Of a stretch of 64,000 nt of DNA, positions 8,440 to 18,470 are shown in pieces. The notes beneath the pieces are model-generated. The model had not been told where the DNA came from. It saw nothing but the letters and a program-made list of their open reading frames with translations, and did no database searches. Source of the DNA: Sphingomonadaceae bacterium 3R27E2-A (lineage in GTDB: Bacteria; Pseudomonadota; Alphaproteobacteria; Sphingomonadales; Sphingomonadaceae); the NCBI GenBank assembly GCA_005503165.1, contig SCNT01000004.1, positions 62,001 to 126,000 on the forward strand, read 5' to 3'. Within the stretch, counting starts at the first letter, position 1. Each line of letters opens with the position of its first letter. The position numbers and the translations under genes were made by a program.

Positions 8440-9720
8440 ATGCACGATATCCGCCTGATCCGCGAAAACCCGCAAGCCTTCGACGCCGGCCTCGCCCGCC
8501 GCGGGCTCGCGCCCCTGTCCGCCGAAATCCTGGCGATGGACGCGTCGCTGCGCGCGCTCCAGACCGACATGCAGGCCGCGCTCGCGCGCCGCAATGAGGC
8601 GTCGAAGCTGATCGGCCAAGCGATGGCGCAGGGCGACAAGGACAAGGCCGAAGCGCTCAAGGCCGAGGTCGCGAGCCTCAAGACCGCGCTCCCGGCGCAG
8701 GAAGAGGCCGAACGCGAACAGCTGGGAGCCTTGCAGGACAAGCTCGCTGCGCTCCCCAACCTCCCCGCCGCCGACGTCCCCGACGGCGAGGACGAGGAAG
8801 GCAATGTCGAGATTGCGCGCTGGGGCACGCCCCGGACGTTCGATTTCAAGCCGCAGGAACATGCCGACTTCGCCCCCGCATTGGGCCTCGATTTCGAGAC
8901 CGCGGCGAAAATGTCGGGCGCGCGCTTCGCGTTCCTCAAAGGCCAGATGGCGCGGCTCGAACGCGCGCTCGGCCAATATATGATCGACCGCCAGACGATC
9001 GAGCAGGGCTACACCGAATGCGCGACCCCGCTGATGGTGCGCGACGAGGCGGCGTTCGGCACGACGCAGCTCCCCAAGTTCCGCGAGGATTTGTTCCAAA
9101 CCACCGACGGCCGCTGGCTGATCTCGACCTCCGAGATGAGCCTCACCAACGCCGTGCGCGAGGACATCCTGCCCGAGGAGCAGCTCCCCGTCCGCATGAC
9201 CGCGCTCACCCCCTGCTTTCGCTCCGAAGCGGGGTCGGCGGGGCGCGACACGCGCGGCTATATCCGCCAGCACCAGTTCTGGAAGGTCGAGCTCGTCTCG
9301 ATCGTCCGGCCCGAGGACAGCGACGCCGAACTCGAGCGCAAGACGCGCGCCGCGGAGCTGATCCTCGAGGGGCTGGGCCTGCCGTACCGCAAGATGCTGC
9401 TCTGCGCGGGCGACATGGGCTTTGCCGCGCGCAAGACCTACGACCTCGAGGTCTGGCTGCCCGGGCAGGACAGCTACCGCGAGATTTCGAGCTGCTCGAA
9501 CTGCGGCGATTTCCAGGCGCGGCGCATGAACACGCGCTTCCGCCGCGAGGGCGTGAAGGGCAATGAGTTCGTGCATACGCTGAACGGCTCGGGGCTCGCG
9601 GTCGGGCGGGCGCTGGTGGCGATCCTCGAAAATTACCAACAGGCCGACGGGAGTGTCACGATACCGGAGGCGCTGCTGCCTTACATGGGCGGCATCACGA
9701 AGCTGACGCCCCTCAACTGA
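8440..9720 (+). CDS. serS: Seryl-tRNA synthetase
   Basis: Charges tRNA-Ser (and the precursor of Sec-tRNA). The 426-residue length is standard. Visible are the N-terminal tRNA-binding coiled coil (about 30-105), class II motif 2 [20 protein letters not shown] near 257-276, the serine-binding region [15 protein letters not shown] near 346-360, and motif 3 [19 protein letters not shown] near 384-402. The protein begins [15 protein letters not shown], the canonical start. It is followed by a dispersed repeat and surE. Confidence 0.98.
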   Translation: MHDIRLIRENPQAFDAGLARRGLAPLSAEILAMDASLRALQTDMQAALARRNEASKLIGQAMAQGDKDKAEALKAEVASLKTALPAQEEAEREQLGALQDKLAALPNLPAADVPDGEDEEGNVEIARWGTPRTFDFKPQEHADFAPALGLDFETAAKMSGARFAFLKGQMARLERALGQYMIDRQTIEQGYTECATPLMVRDEAAFGTTQLPKFREDLFQTTDGRWLISTSEMSLTNAVREDILPEEQLPVRMTALTPCFRSEAGSAGRDTRGYIRQHQFWKVELVSIVRPEDSDAELERKTRAAELILEGLGLPYRKMLLCAGDMGFAARKTYDLEVWLPGQDSYREISSCSNCGDFQARRMNTRFRREGVKGNEFVHTLNGSGLAVGRALVAILENYQQADGSVTIPEALLPYMGGITKLTPLN

Positions 9721-9726
9721 TTTATC

Positions 9727-9804
9727 GTCACCCCGGGCTCGACCCGGGGTCCCGCTTGGCGACGGCGATCAGCGGGCCCCCGGATCAAGTCCAGGGTGAC
9801 GAAG
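9727..9804. repeat. Dispersed palindromic repeat, family C copy 1
   Basis: An imperfect inverted repeat: GTCACCCCGGGCTCGACCCG at 9728-9747 and its partner ending CCAGGGTGACGAAG at 9804. A second copy with the same right end (CCCCGGATCA.GTCC.GG.TGACGAAG) is at 31348-31416. It lies between serS and surE and sits immediately before the surE ribosome-binding site. Confidence 0.75.
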
Positions 9805-9821
9805 AGAGAAAGAACAGAAAC

Positions 9822-10595
9822 TTGCGCGTCCTCCTCACCAACGACGACGGCTATCACGCCCCCGGCTTCGCGGTCCTCGAAGCGATCGCGCGCCAGCTCA
9901 GCGACGATATCTGGGTCTGTGCCCCCGCCGAGGAACAGTCGGGCGCGGGGCATTCGCTCACCCTGTCGCGCCCGGTACGCATCCGCCAGCATGGCGAGCG
10001 GCGCTGGTCGTGCACCGGCACGCCGACCGATTCGGTGATGATGGCGATCGGCAAGCTGATGCCCGAAAAGCCCGACCTGATCCTGTCGGGGGTCAACCGC
10101 GGCGCGAACCTCGGCGACGACATCACTTACTCGGGTACCGTGTCGGCGGCGATCGAGGGCGCGCTTGCGGGCATCCGCTCGATCGCGCTGAGCCAGGTCT
10201 ATGCCAAGGAAGGCATGGGCGACAGCGTCCCCTTCGGCGCGGCCGAAGCCTGGGGCGCAAAGGTGCTGCGCCCGCTGCTCGATATGGACATGCCGCCGCG
10301 CACGTTGGTCAACGTCAATTTTCCCGCGCTCCCCGCTGACGCGGTCAAGGGCATCCGCGTCACCCGCCAGGGCTTCCATGATTATGGCCGCGGCTCGATC
10401 GTCGAGGGCACCGACCCGCGTGGCTATCGCTATTACTGGTTCGGGCTGCACGGCATCGAGCATAGCCTTGGGCACGACAGCGACCTCGAGGCGATCGACG
10501 ACGACTATATCTCGGTCACCCCGCTCCAGCTCGACCTGACCCACGACGCCTCGCTGGCGGCGTTGCGCAGCGCGTACGGAGCCGCGTCGGCCTGA
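9822..10595 (+). CDS. surE: SurE, survival-protein 5'/3'-nucleotidase
   Basis: A metal-dependent nucleoside monophosphate phosphatase of the stationary-phase SurE family. The metal site LLTNDDG is at the N-terminus, and SGVNRGANLGDDITYSGTVS near residue 88-107 carries the other conserved Asn/Gly residues. I take TTG 9822 (LRVLLTNDDG) as the start, giving 257 residues and the normal N-terminus, with AGAGAGAAAG upstream. The longer frame from the TTG at 9756 would only translate the dispersed repeat. The serS-surE order is common in alphaproteobacteria. Confidence 0.94.
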   Translation: MRVLLTNDDGYHAPGFAVLEAIARQLSDDIWVCAPAEEQSGAGHSLTLSRPVRIRQHGERRWSCTGTPTDSVMMAIGKLMPEKPDLILSGVNRGANLGDDITYSGTVSAAIEGALAGIRSIALSQVYAKEGMGDSVPFGAAEAWGAKVLRPLLDMDMPPRTLVNVNFPALPADAVKGIRVTRQGFHDYGRGSIVEGTDPRGYRYYWFGLHGIEHSLGHDSDLEAIDDDYISVTPLQLDLTHDASLAALRSAYGAASA

Positions 10596-10667
10596 CCCGC
10601 GTCGGCCTGACCCGCCTCCCTCTTCCGTTCGGGTCGAACGGGATTTATAGGGCAGGCTGGTAACCCA

Positions 10668-11258
10668 ATGACCCGCCTCTACCGCCTCGACGCCGCCGCC
10701 GCCGACATCGCGGCGCGTTTCGGCGCCGAAGCGGGCAAGGACCCATGGACCGGCGATTATGTCGCGCCGGGCCGCCCCGCCCCGATCGTGATCCGCGACG
10801 AAAAATCGCGCGTGCGCCGCGTGCGGCCGATGTTCTGGGGCGTGCCCCCGCCGCCCCGCGGCACCGATCCGATCACCAGCGTGCGCAACTTGGGCAGCCC
10901 CTTCTGGATCGGCACCTTGCGCCACACCGAGTTCCGCTGCCTGATCCCCGCGACCAGCTTTGCCTTGTGGGCGGGACCCGCGGGCGCACGGCGCCAGCAC
11001 TGGTTCGCAGTCGCGGACCAGCCGATTTTCGCGGTGGCGGGGATCGTCCGCTTCGCCGACGAGATCCCGACCTTCGCGATGCTGGCGACCGAGCCGAACC
11101 GTTTGGTCGTGCACCATCATCCGGGCGGCATGCCGCTGATCCTGCCCGCCGAGGCGCACGAGCGCTGGCTGACCGCCGACTGGAAGGATGCGCAGAAGCT
11201 CGTCACGCCTTTTCCGGGTCAGGCGATGAAGGCCTCTGACGTGCCGCCGCTTCCATGA
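10668..11258 (+). CDS. Degenerate SRAP (SOS response-associated peptidase/YedK-HMCES) protein lacking the catalytic cysteine
   Basis: SRAP proteins crosslink to abasic sites in single-stranded DNA through Cys2, helped by a Glu, an Asn and a His. This 196-residue protein starts MTRLYRLDAAA, where active members read MC.(R/L)Y; position 2 is Thr. The FRCLIPATSFALW segment (near 87-99) aligns with RCLIPADGFYEW but has Leu in place of the catalytic Glu. Asn in SVRNLGSPFW and His in VVHHHPGGMPLIL appear retained. It lies between surE and an NlpD-like gene, where many alphaproteobacteria carry pcm. It is probably a DNA-binding but non-crosslinking paralogue. Confidence 0.75.
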   Translation: MTRLYRLDAAAADIAARFGAEAGKDPWTGDYVAPGRPAPIVIRDEKSRVRRVRPMFWGVPPPPRGTDPITSVRNLGSPFWIGTLRHTEFRCLIPATSFALWAGPAGARRQHWFAVADQPIFAVAGIVRFADEIPTFAMLATEPNRLVVHHHPGGMPLILPAEAHERWLTADWKDAQKLVTPFPGQAMKASDVPPLP

Positions 11259-11306
11259 CGTCTTGACGGGCTGGTCAAGCGCGCAAGGCTTTGGCAGAGA
11301 AGGCGC

Positions 11307-12371
11307 ATGGGGGACCGGCGCCGCATCTTTACCATCCTGTTGCTGACGGCGCCGCTCGCCGCCTGCATCCCCGCCTCGGCGCCGCCGCAGCGGCCCGCTG
11401 CCCCCGCGAGCGCCGCCACCGCACCCGCGGCGCCCCTCGCCTACGACGATGTGACGGGCGGCGACGTCCAGCCGACCTGGACGCTGAAGCCGGTGACGAC
11501 CAACGCCGCGACCGTCGCCGCCACCAGCTACACCGTGCGCCCCGGCGACACGCTGCGCGCGATCGGCGAGATGACGCGCGCGGGGTCAGAGGCGATCGCG
11601 ATGGAGAACGACCTCGCGCCGCCCTATGCGCTCGTCCCCGGCCAGCGGCTGCGCATCCCCGCCGGCCTCTACCACCGCGTCGCGGCGGGCGAGACGGGGA
11701 TCGGCATCGCCAGCGCCTATGGCGCCGACTGGGGCGAGATCGTGACGATCAACGCGCTCAGCGAACCCTATATCCTCCGCGTCGGCCAGCGGCTGCGCCT
11801 GCCCGCCGAAGCGCGGCCGCTACCCAAAAAAGAGGTCGACATTGCGGCGCGCGCCGCGGCCTTCACGCTCGACATCGACGATATCGCCACCGGCAGCCAG
11901 CCCGCGCTCGCCGCGAACAAGGCGCCCGCTGCCGCCAGCGCCGCACCGCGCAGGCCGGTCACCGCCGCGATCGCCACCCCTGCCGCCTTCACCGGCCGGT
12001 TCGTCTGGCCGCTGCCGGGAAAGGTCATCGCGCGCTTCGGCCCGCTCGCGCCCGGCAAGGTCAGCGACGGGATCAATATCGCCGCGCCCGCGGGCACGCC
12101 GATCCACGCGACCGCGAACGGCGTGGTCTCCTATGCCGGCGACCAGATCGCGGTCTATGGCGGGCTGATCCTGATCGATCACGGCAGCGGCTGGGTTAGC
12201 GCTTATGGGCATGCACAGCAGATCGACGTGCGCCGCGGCCAGGCGGTCAAGGCGGGCGACGTCATCGGCCTTGCCGGGGCCAGCGGGCAGGTCCAGACCC
12301 CGCAGCTCCATTTCCAGCTCCGCAAGAACCGCATCCCCGTCGATCCGCTGAAGCAACTGCCCGCGCGATGA
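11307..12371 (+). CDS. NlpD-like LysM/M23 lipoprotein (probable amidase activator)
   Basis: A 354-residue envelope protein. MGDRRRIFTILLLTAPLAAC is a lipoprotein signal with lipobox LAAC. Two LysM-type peptidoglycan-binding stretches follow (SYTVRPGDTLRAIGEM near 71 and YHRVAAGETGIGIASAYG near 121), then a C-terminal M23/LytM domain (about 230-350). The first metal His of active LytM enzymes (H..GxD) is replaced: the sequence reads VSDGINIAAPAG, as in NlpD/EnvC. It therefore probably activates a cell-division amidase instead of cutting peptidoglycan. Its stop overlaps the K+ channel start by 4 bases (ATGA). Confidence 0.85.
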   Translation: MGDRRRIFTILLLTAPLAACIPASAPPQRPAAPASAATAPAAPLAYDDVTGGDVQPTWTLKPVTTNAATVAATSYTVRPGDTLRAIGEMTRAGSEAIAMENDLAPPYALVPGQRLRIPAGLYHRVAAGETGIGIASAYGADWGEIVTINALSEPYILRVGQRLRLPAEARPLPKKEVDIAARAAAFTLDIDDIATGSQPALAANKAPAAASAAPRRPVTAAIATPAAFTGRFVWPLPGKVIARFGPLAPGKVSDGINIAAPAGTPIHATANGVVSYAGDQIAVYGGLILIDHGSGWVSAYGHAQQIDVRRGQAVKAGDVIGLAGASGQVQTPQLHFQLRKNRIPVDPLKQLPAR

Positions 12372-13435
12372 GCCAGCGCCGGTCCGAGAAACTGCAGATG
12401 CAGCATATCTTCCGCCCGCTCAAACGCGCGAGCAAATGGCCGATCTGGGCCGATGTCATCGCGCGACTCGGCGTCGCTTTCCTGCTGATCGGCATCGTCG
12501 TGCTCGTCCACTGGATCGACCGCGCCGGCCTTAAGGACAGCCACGACGGCCACATCAGCTTCCTCGACGTGGTCTATTTCACGATGATCTCGGTCACCAC
12601 GACAGGCTTCGGCGACATCGCACCGGTGTCGGATCGCTCGCGATTGATCGAGGCGGTGATCGTCACCCCGATCCGCATCGCGGTGCTCTTCATCTTCGTC
12701 GGCACCGCCTATAATTTCGTCCTCAAACGCTCATGGGAAAAATGGCGTATGGCCCGCATCCAGGCAAAGCTCACCAACCATATCGTCGTCCTCGGCTTCG
12801 GCGTCAGCGGCAGCGAGGCGGTCAAGGAACTGGTGGCGCGCGGCACCGATCCTTCGTGCATCGTCGTCATCGACCAGTCGGCGAACCGCATCGCCGAGGC
12901 CGAGGCGATGGGTTGCAACGTGCTCCAGGGCGACGCCTCGAACGACGATACGCTGATCGACGTGCGCATCGCGCAGGCGCAATCGGTGCTCGTGTCGGCG
13001 GGGCGCGACGACAGCTCGATCCTGATGGTGCTGACCGTCCGGCACCTGTCGCCCCGCGTGCCGATCAGCGTCGTGATCCGTGCGCAGGACAACGAACTCC
13101 TCGCGCGGCAGGCGGGCGCGAACAACGTCATCAACCCCGTCAGCTTCACCGGACTGCTCCTCGCCGGGTCGGCGCAGGGTGCGCATGTCGCCGACTATAT
13201 GGCCGACCTCGCCAGCATCGGCGGCCGCGTCCAGCTGCGCGAGCGCCCCGTCGCCGCCGAGGAAGTCGGGCGTAGCATCGACGAGCTGACGAGCGAGGGT
13301 CGCGGGCTGCGCATCTACCGGGGCGGCAAACCCCATGGCTTCTGGGAGCCCGAAGCGCAGCGGCTCGAACATGGCGACCTGATCGTCGAGGTCATTCGCT
13401 GCGAGGAATGCGAGGCAAGCGTTCCCGGCGCCTAG
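12368..13435 (+). CDS. Two-TM potassium channel with RCK/TrkA-N domain
   Basis: A 355-residue channel subunit. The N-terminal membrane part has two helices (about 31-51 and 97-117) around a pore loop with the filter TTTGFGD at residues 77-83, a variant of TVGYG. The cytosolic part is an RCK domain with Rossmann motif HIVVLGFGVSGSEAV near 138-152, followed by a TrkA-C-like tail. It should form a ligand-gated K+ channel in the inner membrane. ATG 12368 overlaps the stop of the NlpD-like gene. Its stop overlaps the convergent DUF423 gene by 4 bases. Confidence 0.9.
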   Translation: MSQRRSEKLQMQHIFRPLKRASKWPIWADVIARLGVAFLLIGIVVLVHWIDRAGLKDSHDGHISFLDVVYFTMISVTTTGFGDIAPVSDRSRLIEAVIVTPIRIAVLFIFVGTAYNFVLKRSWEKWRMARIQAKLTNHIVVLGFGVSGSEAVKELVARGTDPSCIVVIDQSANRIAEAEAMGCNVLQGDASNDDTLIDVRIAQAQSVLVSAGRDDSSILMVLTVRHLSPRVPISVVIRAQDNELLARQAGANNVINPVSFTGLLLAGSAQGAHVADYMADLASIGGRVQLRERPVAAEEVGRSIDELTSEGRGLRIYRGGKPHGFWEPEAQRLEHGDLIVEVIRCEECEASVPGA

Positions 13436-13761
13436 CCGCGCCAATATATCCACGCGGCCCACAGCCAGCCGATGATCAGCAAAGTCCCGCCGATCGGCGT
13501 CACCGCGCCCAGCCACTTCGGTCCGCCGAGCGCCATCGCATAAAGCGTCACCGCAAAGATCGCCCCGCCCGCGAGCAGCAGCATCGCCGGCCCGCGGGCA
13601 AAACCCATGATCGCGAGCACCGCGACCGCGTGGATCAGCTGGTAGAGCCCGCCCGTGCGCAGCCATTCGGCCTGCTGCGGCCCCGCCGCGCCATGCGCGC
13701 CGAACGCGCCGGCCGCCACCGCCATCGCCGCCGAAATCGCCGCCAATACACCCATCATCAT
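13432..13761 (-). CDS. DUF423 (YgdD-like) small membrane protein
   Basis: A 109-residue inner-membrane protein with four predicted helices. The start MMMGVLAAISAAMAVAAGAF and the segment GAFGAHG...LRTGGLYQLIHAVAVL are the DUF423 signature. The function is unknown. Three consecutive ATGs at 13753-13761 are possible starts. It is convergent with the K+ channel gene, overlapping its end by 4 bases. Confidence 0.9.
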   Translation of the reverse strand: MMMGVLAAISAAMAVAAGAFGAHGAAGPQQAEWLRTGGLYQLIHAVAVLAIMGFARGPAMLLLAGGAIFAVTLYAMALGGPKWLGAVTPIGGTLLIIGWLWAAWIYWRG

Positions 13762-13917
13762 TCAAAACCCCTGCCATGCCTTACCGGCGCGCCGCGCTGC
13801 AATCGGGCGAGAGCGAGACCATGATCGCCCCGCTGTTGGATCGCAACGCCTCCGGTGATAAAATGCACCTCGGGAACTGGCGCACAAGCCGTGCGTCGGT
13901 CGCGGAGGGGAAAAACG

Positions 13918-14319
13918 ATGTGGGAAATCAGCTGGCTCGCCGTGGTTCTGGCCGCGCTCGTGACCTTTGTGGTCGGGGGTCTGTGGTATGGCCCCCTGTT
14001 CCTGAAAGTCTGGCAGCGTGAAGCCGATGTGACCGAAGCGTCGATGCCAAAACGCCATCCGGCCTATGTGTTCGGCGGCGCGTTCCTGCTCAACCTGTTC
14101 GCCGCCTATATCCTTGGCCATGTGCTCGCAACCTATGGCCGGCCGCCGCTGGCGGTCGACATCATGATCGCCTTCGGCGTCGCCGCGGGATTCATCGTCA
14201 CCGCCTTCGGGGTGAATTATCTGTTCGCGGGCAAGTCCTTCACGCTGTTCGCCATCGACGCGGGCTACTGGATCGTCACCTACAGTCTGATGGGCGTGAT
14301 TTTCGGCTATCTCGGCTAG
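13918..14319 (+). CDS. DUF1761 membrane protein
   Basis: A 133-residue four-helix membrane protein, MWEISWLAVVLAALVTFVVG with GGLWYGPLFLKVWQ near 22-35, as is typical of DUF1761. ATG 13918 has GGAGGGGAAAAACG directly upstream; the extended frame from 13855 is rejected. No function is established. It lies between DUF423 and rimO on the strand of rimO, 64 bases before it. Confidence 0.85.
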   Translation: MWEISWLAVVLAALVTFVVGGLWYGPLFLKVWQREADVTEASMPKRHPAYVFGGAFLLNLFAAYILGHVLATYGRPPLAVDIMIAFGVAAGFIVTAFGVNYLFAGKSFTLFAIDAGYWIVTYSLMGVIFGYLG

Positions 14320-14383
14320 GTTCCCGCCGACACTTGGGCAGGCGTGACAAAGTCCGAAAAATAGACTAGGGGCGCCGCCAATC

Positions 14384-15751
14384 ATGGCAATCAAAACGCT
14401 CCCCACCCAGCCGAAGGTCGGCATGGTCTCGCTCGGCTGTCCGAAAGCGCTGGTCGACAGCGAACGGATTCTCACCAAGCTGCGCGCCGACGGCTATGGC
14501 CTGTCGCCCGATTACGCCGGCGCCGACGTCGTGCTCGTCAACACCTGCGGCTTCCTCGATTCTGCCAAGGAAGAGAGCCTCGAGGCGATCGGCGAAGCGA
14601 TGGCCGAGAACGGCCGCGTCATCGTCACCGGCTGTATGGGCAATGAGGCGGACGTGATCCGCGCGCGCTTTCCGAATGTCCTCGCAGTCACCGGCGCGCA
14701 TCAATATGAGCAGGTCGTCGATGCGGTCCACGAAGCCGCACCGCCTACCCAGGGTCCGTTCGTCGATCTCGTCCCCGAGGGCGGGCTGAAGCTGACCCCG
14801 CGGCACTACAGCTATCTTAAGATTTCCGAAGGCTGCAACCATAGCTGTTCCTTCTGCATCATCCCCGATCTGCGCGGCAAACTCGTCAGCCGCCGCATCG
14901 ACGCGGTGCTGCGCGAGGCCGAAAAGCTCGTCGCCGCGGGGACCAAGGAACTGCTGGTGATCAGCCAGGACACCTCGGCCTATGGCGTCGACATCCGCCA
15001 CGACCCACGCCAGTGGCACGGTCGCGAGGTCCGCGCCCATATGACCGACCTCGCGCGCGAACTCGGGCAGCTCAAGACCAGCGAAGGCCGCGCCCCCTGG
15101 GTGCGCCTCCACTATGTCTACCCCTATCCGCACGTCGACGCGGTGATCCCGCTGATGGCCGAAGGGCTGCTCACACCTTATCTGGACATCCCGTTCCAGC
15201 ACGCGAGCCCCAGCGTCCTCAAGCGCATGAAGCGCCCCGCCAACGAGGCGCAGGTGCTCGAGCGACTGAAGGCGTGGCGCGCCATCGCCCCCGACATCGC
15301 GATCCGCTCGAGCTTCGTCGTCGGCTTCCCCGGCGAGACTGAGGAGGATTTCCAGTATCTCCTCGACTGGCTTGACGAAGCGCAACTCGACCGCGTCGGC
15401 GCCTTTCGCTTCGAACCCGTCGCGGGCGCGCAGGCGAATGCGCTCGACAATCCGGTGCCCGAAGCGGTCAAGGAAGAGCGCTTCCAGCGCATCATGGCCA
15501 AGACCGCAGCGATCAGCGCCGCCAAGCTTGAAGCCAAGGTCGGCCGCACGCTGCCCGTGATCATCGACGAGGTCGGCGAGGCGGACGACGACGGCAGCAT
15601 CGGCGCCACCGGCCGCTCGCAGGCGGATGCGCCCGAAATCGACGGCCACGTCTACCTCCGCGACGTCGCCGCGACGCTGAAAGCCGGCGACATCGTCGAT
15701 GTGGAGATCGAGGATGCCGACGAGCATGATCTGTTCGGGGTGGTTGCCTAA
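14384..15751 (+). CDS. rimO: RimO, ribosomal protein S12 methylthiotransferase
   Basis: A radical-SAM enzyme that methylthiolates the conserved Asp of S12. The 455-residue product has the N-terminal MTTase cysteines Cys19 (SLGCPK), Cys55 (NTCGF) and Cys84 (TGCMG), the radical-SAM CxxxCxxC at Cys151/155/158 (CNHSCSFC) and a C-terminal TRAM domain (about 385-455). SLGCPK near the N-terminus separates RimO from MiaB. Its last 4 bases overlap the convergent TPR-like gene. Confidence 0.96.
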   Translation: MAIKTLPTQPKVGMVSLGCPKALVDSERILTKLRADGYGLSPDYAGADVVLVNTCGFLDSAKEESLEAIGEAMAENGRVIVTGCMGNEADVIRARFPNVLAVTGAHQYEQVVDAVHEAAPPTQGPFVDLVPEGGLKLTPRHYSYLKISEGCNHSCSFCIIPDLRGKLVSRRIDAVLREAEKLVAAGTKELLVISQDTSAYGVDIRHDPRQWHGREVRAHMTDLARELGQLKTSEGRAPWVRLHYVYPYPHVDAVIPLMAEGLLTPYLDIPFQHASPSVLKRMKRPANEAQVLERLKAWRAIAPDIAIRSSFVVGFPGETEEDFQYLLDWLDEAQLDRVGAFRFEPVAGAQANALDNPVPEAVKEERFQRIMAKTAAISAAKLEAKVGRTLPVIIDEVGEADDDGSIGATGRSQADAPEIDGHVYLRDVAATLKAGDIVDVEIEDADEHDLFGVVA

Positions 15752-17349
15752 CCGCCCGCGCGCGAAGCGGATGCCGCTCGGCGTTGCAGCCAGAGCTTTC
15801 CGGCCGGTGTAACGAGCGAGGGAGGCAGGTCGCGTCCGACCTCGTAATAGGCGGCCGCGACATCGCCGCGCTTTTTGAGCAGCAGGAAGTCGTCCTCTCC
15901 ATCGGTCCGCACCGCCTGCGTCGTATATTCCTGCCCTTGCAGGTTGCGCAGCATGTCGGCGCGAAGCGCGGGGTCGCGCAGCGCCTCGATCACGATTTCT
16001 GCTGCGCGATCGATGCGTCCGGCGCATTGCAGCGCGCTCGCGGCCGACGACGGCGCATCGGCCCTGTTCTGCTCAACAGTGGCGAGCAACGGCAGCGCTT
16101 CGGCCATTCTCCCCAGTTTCGCGAGCGCGCAGACGCGGTCGGCGGCCAGGAACTGTTTGACATAGGGGCTGCCATATTGGTTGGCGACGAAGATGGCGCG
16201 GTCGCTCGCGACGAGCATCTTGTCCCATTCGCCCATTCGCGCAAGGCGTGCGGCGCGGTTCGCTACGAAATTGATCAGCCAGCCATTCTTCTTTGCATCG
16301 AAATGGATCGCCGCCATCGCATCGAACAATGCGTTCGCTTCCGCCTCGCGGCCGAGCGCGTCCAGCGCGTCAGCGCGCGCATCGAGCGCCCAGAAATGAT
16401 GCTCGCTCAGCGCCTCGAACCCCGCCGGATCGGCAAAGGCGCCGGTCAACGCCAGCACCCGGTCATAACGCCCTGCCTCGCCCAACGCGCCGACGAGGTT
16501 CCTCAATTTTTCGACATCGGCGGGATCGCGTCGCCTTTCGTCCTCCGCCTTTGCGATGTTGGCGCCGAGCGCGGTCGCCATCTCGGGGCCGGCGCTCCGT
16601 TCAAGGTCGGGCCAGAGCGCGGCGTAGCGGCGATCGGCAAGCAGGCGCAAATACCAATAGGGCTCGGTAATACTGTCGAGCAACGGTCGCGCGGCGTCGA
16701 TGTTGCCAGCCTCGACCTCGCGCATGAAAAGGGTTTCGCGGACAGTATCCCGCTCGCGATCCGGCAGGGTCCGAAAGATCGAGGCGCTTGTGAAGCGACG
16801 GTCCAGCGTCAGGGCCAGATCCTTCCGCCCCGCGGCCCCGAGTTTGCGATCGAGCCAGAGGAAATTATTGAACGGTTCGGTCAATCCGCCGGCGTCGGCA
16901 GGCATGGAGGAGCCCGCAATCAGACGATCGATTGCCGGTTCATATTGTTTCGCCTCCAGCGCGATCATCACACCGGCGATCGACGAAACGACCGGCCCGT
17001 TCACCTTCTCGTTCCGGATCAGCAGCGCATAGGCGTCGTCATACCGCTTTTCATCGACAGCGCACTGCAGGTCGAATCGCAGTTTGAAAGCCGAATAGGC
17101 GGGATCGAAGGATTTCCGGTGCACCACTTCCGCAAGCAGCGGCACCATGTCGCGGCACGCGCTCGCGCCCGGTGTCGCATAGAGCGTCTTCAGCCGCTGC
17201 TCGAGAACGTTGTTGCTCATCGTGCCGAGGTCGGCGGGAGTCCCGCCATCGACCTGCGCATTCGCTGGCGGCACCACCGACAACAGGATCGCGGCCGCGA
17301 TCGATGCGCCGCCGGATATCCTCAGTCTCATCCTTGCGATTCCCTTCAT
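15748..17349 (-). CDS. Secreted helical-repeat (TPR-like) protein, function unknown
   Basis: A 533-residue protein with a signal peptide ([20 protein letters not shown] then [11 protein letters not shown]). The rest is alpha-helical with Ala/Leu/Arg-rich repeats resembling degenerate TPR units, for example [20 protein letters not shown] near 93 and [20 protein letters not shown] near 403. No catalytic motif was seen. It is probably periplasmic and may mediate protein contacts. ATG 17349 or the second ATG seven codons later could be used. It overlaps the convergent rimO end by 4 bases. Confidence 0.75.
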   Translation of the reverse strand: MKGIARMRLRISGGASIAAAILLSVVPPANAQVDGGTPADLGTMSNNVLEQRLKTLYATPGASACRDMVPLLAEVVHRKSFDPAYSAFKLRFDLQCAVDEKRYDDAYALLIRNEKVNGPVVSSIAGVMIALEAKQYEPAIDRLIAGSSMPADAGGLTEPFNNFLWLDRKLGAAGRKDLALTLDRRFTSASIFRTLPDRERDTVRETLFMREVEAGNIDAARPLLDSITEPYWYLRLLADRRYAALWPDLERSAGPEMATALGANIAKAEDERRRDPADVEKLRNLVGALGEAGRYDRVLALTGAFADPAGFEALSEHHFWALDARADALDALGREAEANALFDAMAAIHFDAKKNGWLINFVANRAARLARMGEWDKMLVASDRAIFVANQYGSPYVKQFLAADRVCALAKLGRMAEALPLLATVEQNRADAPSSAASALQCAGRIDRAAEIVIEALRDPALRADMLRNLQGQEYTTQAVRTDGEDDFLLLKKRGDVAAAYYEVGRDLPPSLVTPAGKLWLQRRAASASRAGG

Positions 17350-17441
17350 TCGGCTGAAATGTCAACGCCCTGACCTGCAATCTTGGCGTGGCAGCCGCGA
17401 TAGATCAATGCCGTCGCGCGCGAAGGCGCCGGTCAGATGAG

Positions 17442-18455
17442 CTAGAACAGCCGCGTGATCGCGTAGAAGAGCGCCGCCACCACCGCGCTCGCGGGGATGG
17501 TGATGAACCACGCCGCGACGACATTGCCCGCGACGCCCCAGCGCACCGCGCTCGCGCGGCGCGCGACGCCCGCGCCGATGATGCTGCCGGTGATCGTGTG
17601 CGTCGTCGACACCGGGATGCCGAGCAGGCTGGCAGTGAAGACCATGATCGAACCGCCGGTCGAGGCGGCGAAGCCCTGGTGGTGCGAAAGCTTGGTGATG
17701 CGCCCGCCCATCGTCTCGATGATCTTCCACCCGCCCGACAGCGTGCCCAACGCGATGGCGACATAGCAGCTGAACGCCACCCAGTGCGGCACATGGAACT
17801 CGCCCTGCAGATAGCCGGTCGAATAGAGCAGCACCGCGATGATCCCCATCGTCTTTTGCGCGTCGTTCAGCCCGTGGCTGATCGAATAGGCCGCCGACGA
17901 AAAGAGGTGGAGGTGGCGGAAGGTCTTTTCGGCGAATTTCGCGGTCGCCCGGTGCAGCGCCCAGCTGCTGACCAGCATCACCAGCATCGCGAGCAGCATG
18001 CCGAGCATCGGCGACAGGAAGATCGCAATGACGGTCTTGTTGAGCCCGGTCCATTCGATCCCCTCGAACCCCGCATGCGCGACGCCCGCGCCGACGATGC
18101 CGCCGACGAGCGCGTGGCTCGACGACGAGGGAATGCCCTTGAGCCAGGTCACGACGTTCCAGAACATCGCCCCCACCAGCGCGCCGAACACTACCGCGGG
18201 GGTGACAAGATCCTTGTCGATGATCCCCTTGCCGATCGTCTCGGCGACCTTGTGCAGTTCGGGAAAGATGATCGACAGGAAATAGGCCGCGAAGTTGAAG
18301 AAGGCGGCGAAGAGCACCGCCTGCACCGGGCGCAGCAGCCGCGTCGCGACGACGGTCGCGATGCTGTTCGCGGCGTCGTGCAGCCCGTTCAGGAAGTCGA
18401 ACGCCAGCGCCAGGAGGACGAGGCCGACGAGAAGCGGAAAAGCGAGTTCGTGCAT
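17442..18455 (-). CDS. pit: Low-affinity inorganic phosphate transporter, PiT family
   Basis: A 337-residue, roughly 10-helix inner-membrane H+/phosphate symporter. The two inverted PiT signature motifs are present: DFLNGLHDAANSIATVVATR near 20-39 and ISHGLNDAQKTMGIIAVLL near 193-211. It starts 15 bases after the DUF47 reading frame on the same strand, the classic DUF47-pit pairing in which the PhoU-like partner modulates transport. Confidence 0.96.
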   Translation of the reverse strand: MHELAFPLLVGLVLLALAFDFLNGLHDAANSIATVVATRLLRPVQAVLFAAFFNFAAYFLSIIFPELHKVAETIGKGIIDKDLVTPAVVFGALVGAMFWNVVTWLKGIPSSSSHALVGGIVGAGVAHAGFEGIEWTGLNKTVIAIFLSPMLGMLLAMLVMLVSSWALHRATAKFAEKTFRHLHLFSSAAYSISHGLNDAQKTMGIIAVLLYSTGYLQGEFHVPHWVAFSCYVAIALGTLSGGWKIIETMGGRITKLSHHQGFAASTGGSIMVFTASLLGIPVSTTHTITGSIIGAGVARRASAVRWGVAGNVVAAWFITIPASAVVAALFYAITRLF

Positions 18456-18470
18456 GGGTCGCGTCCCCGC

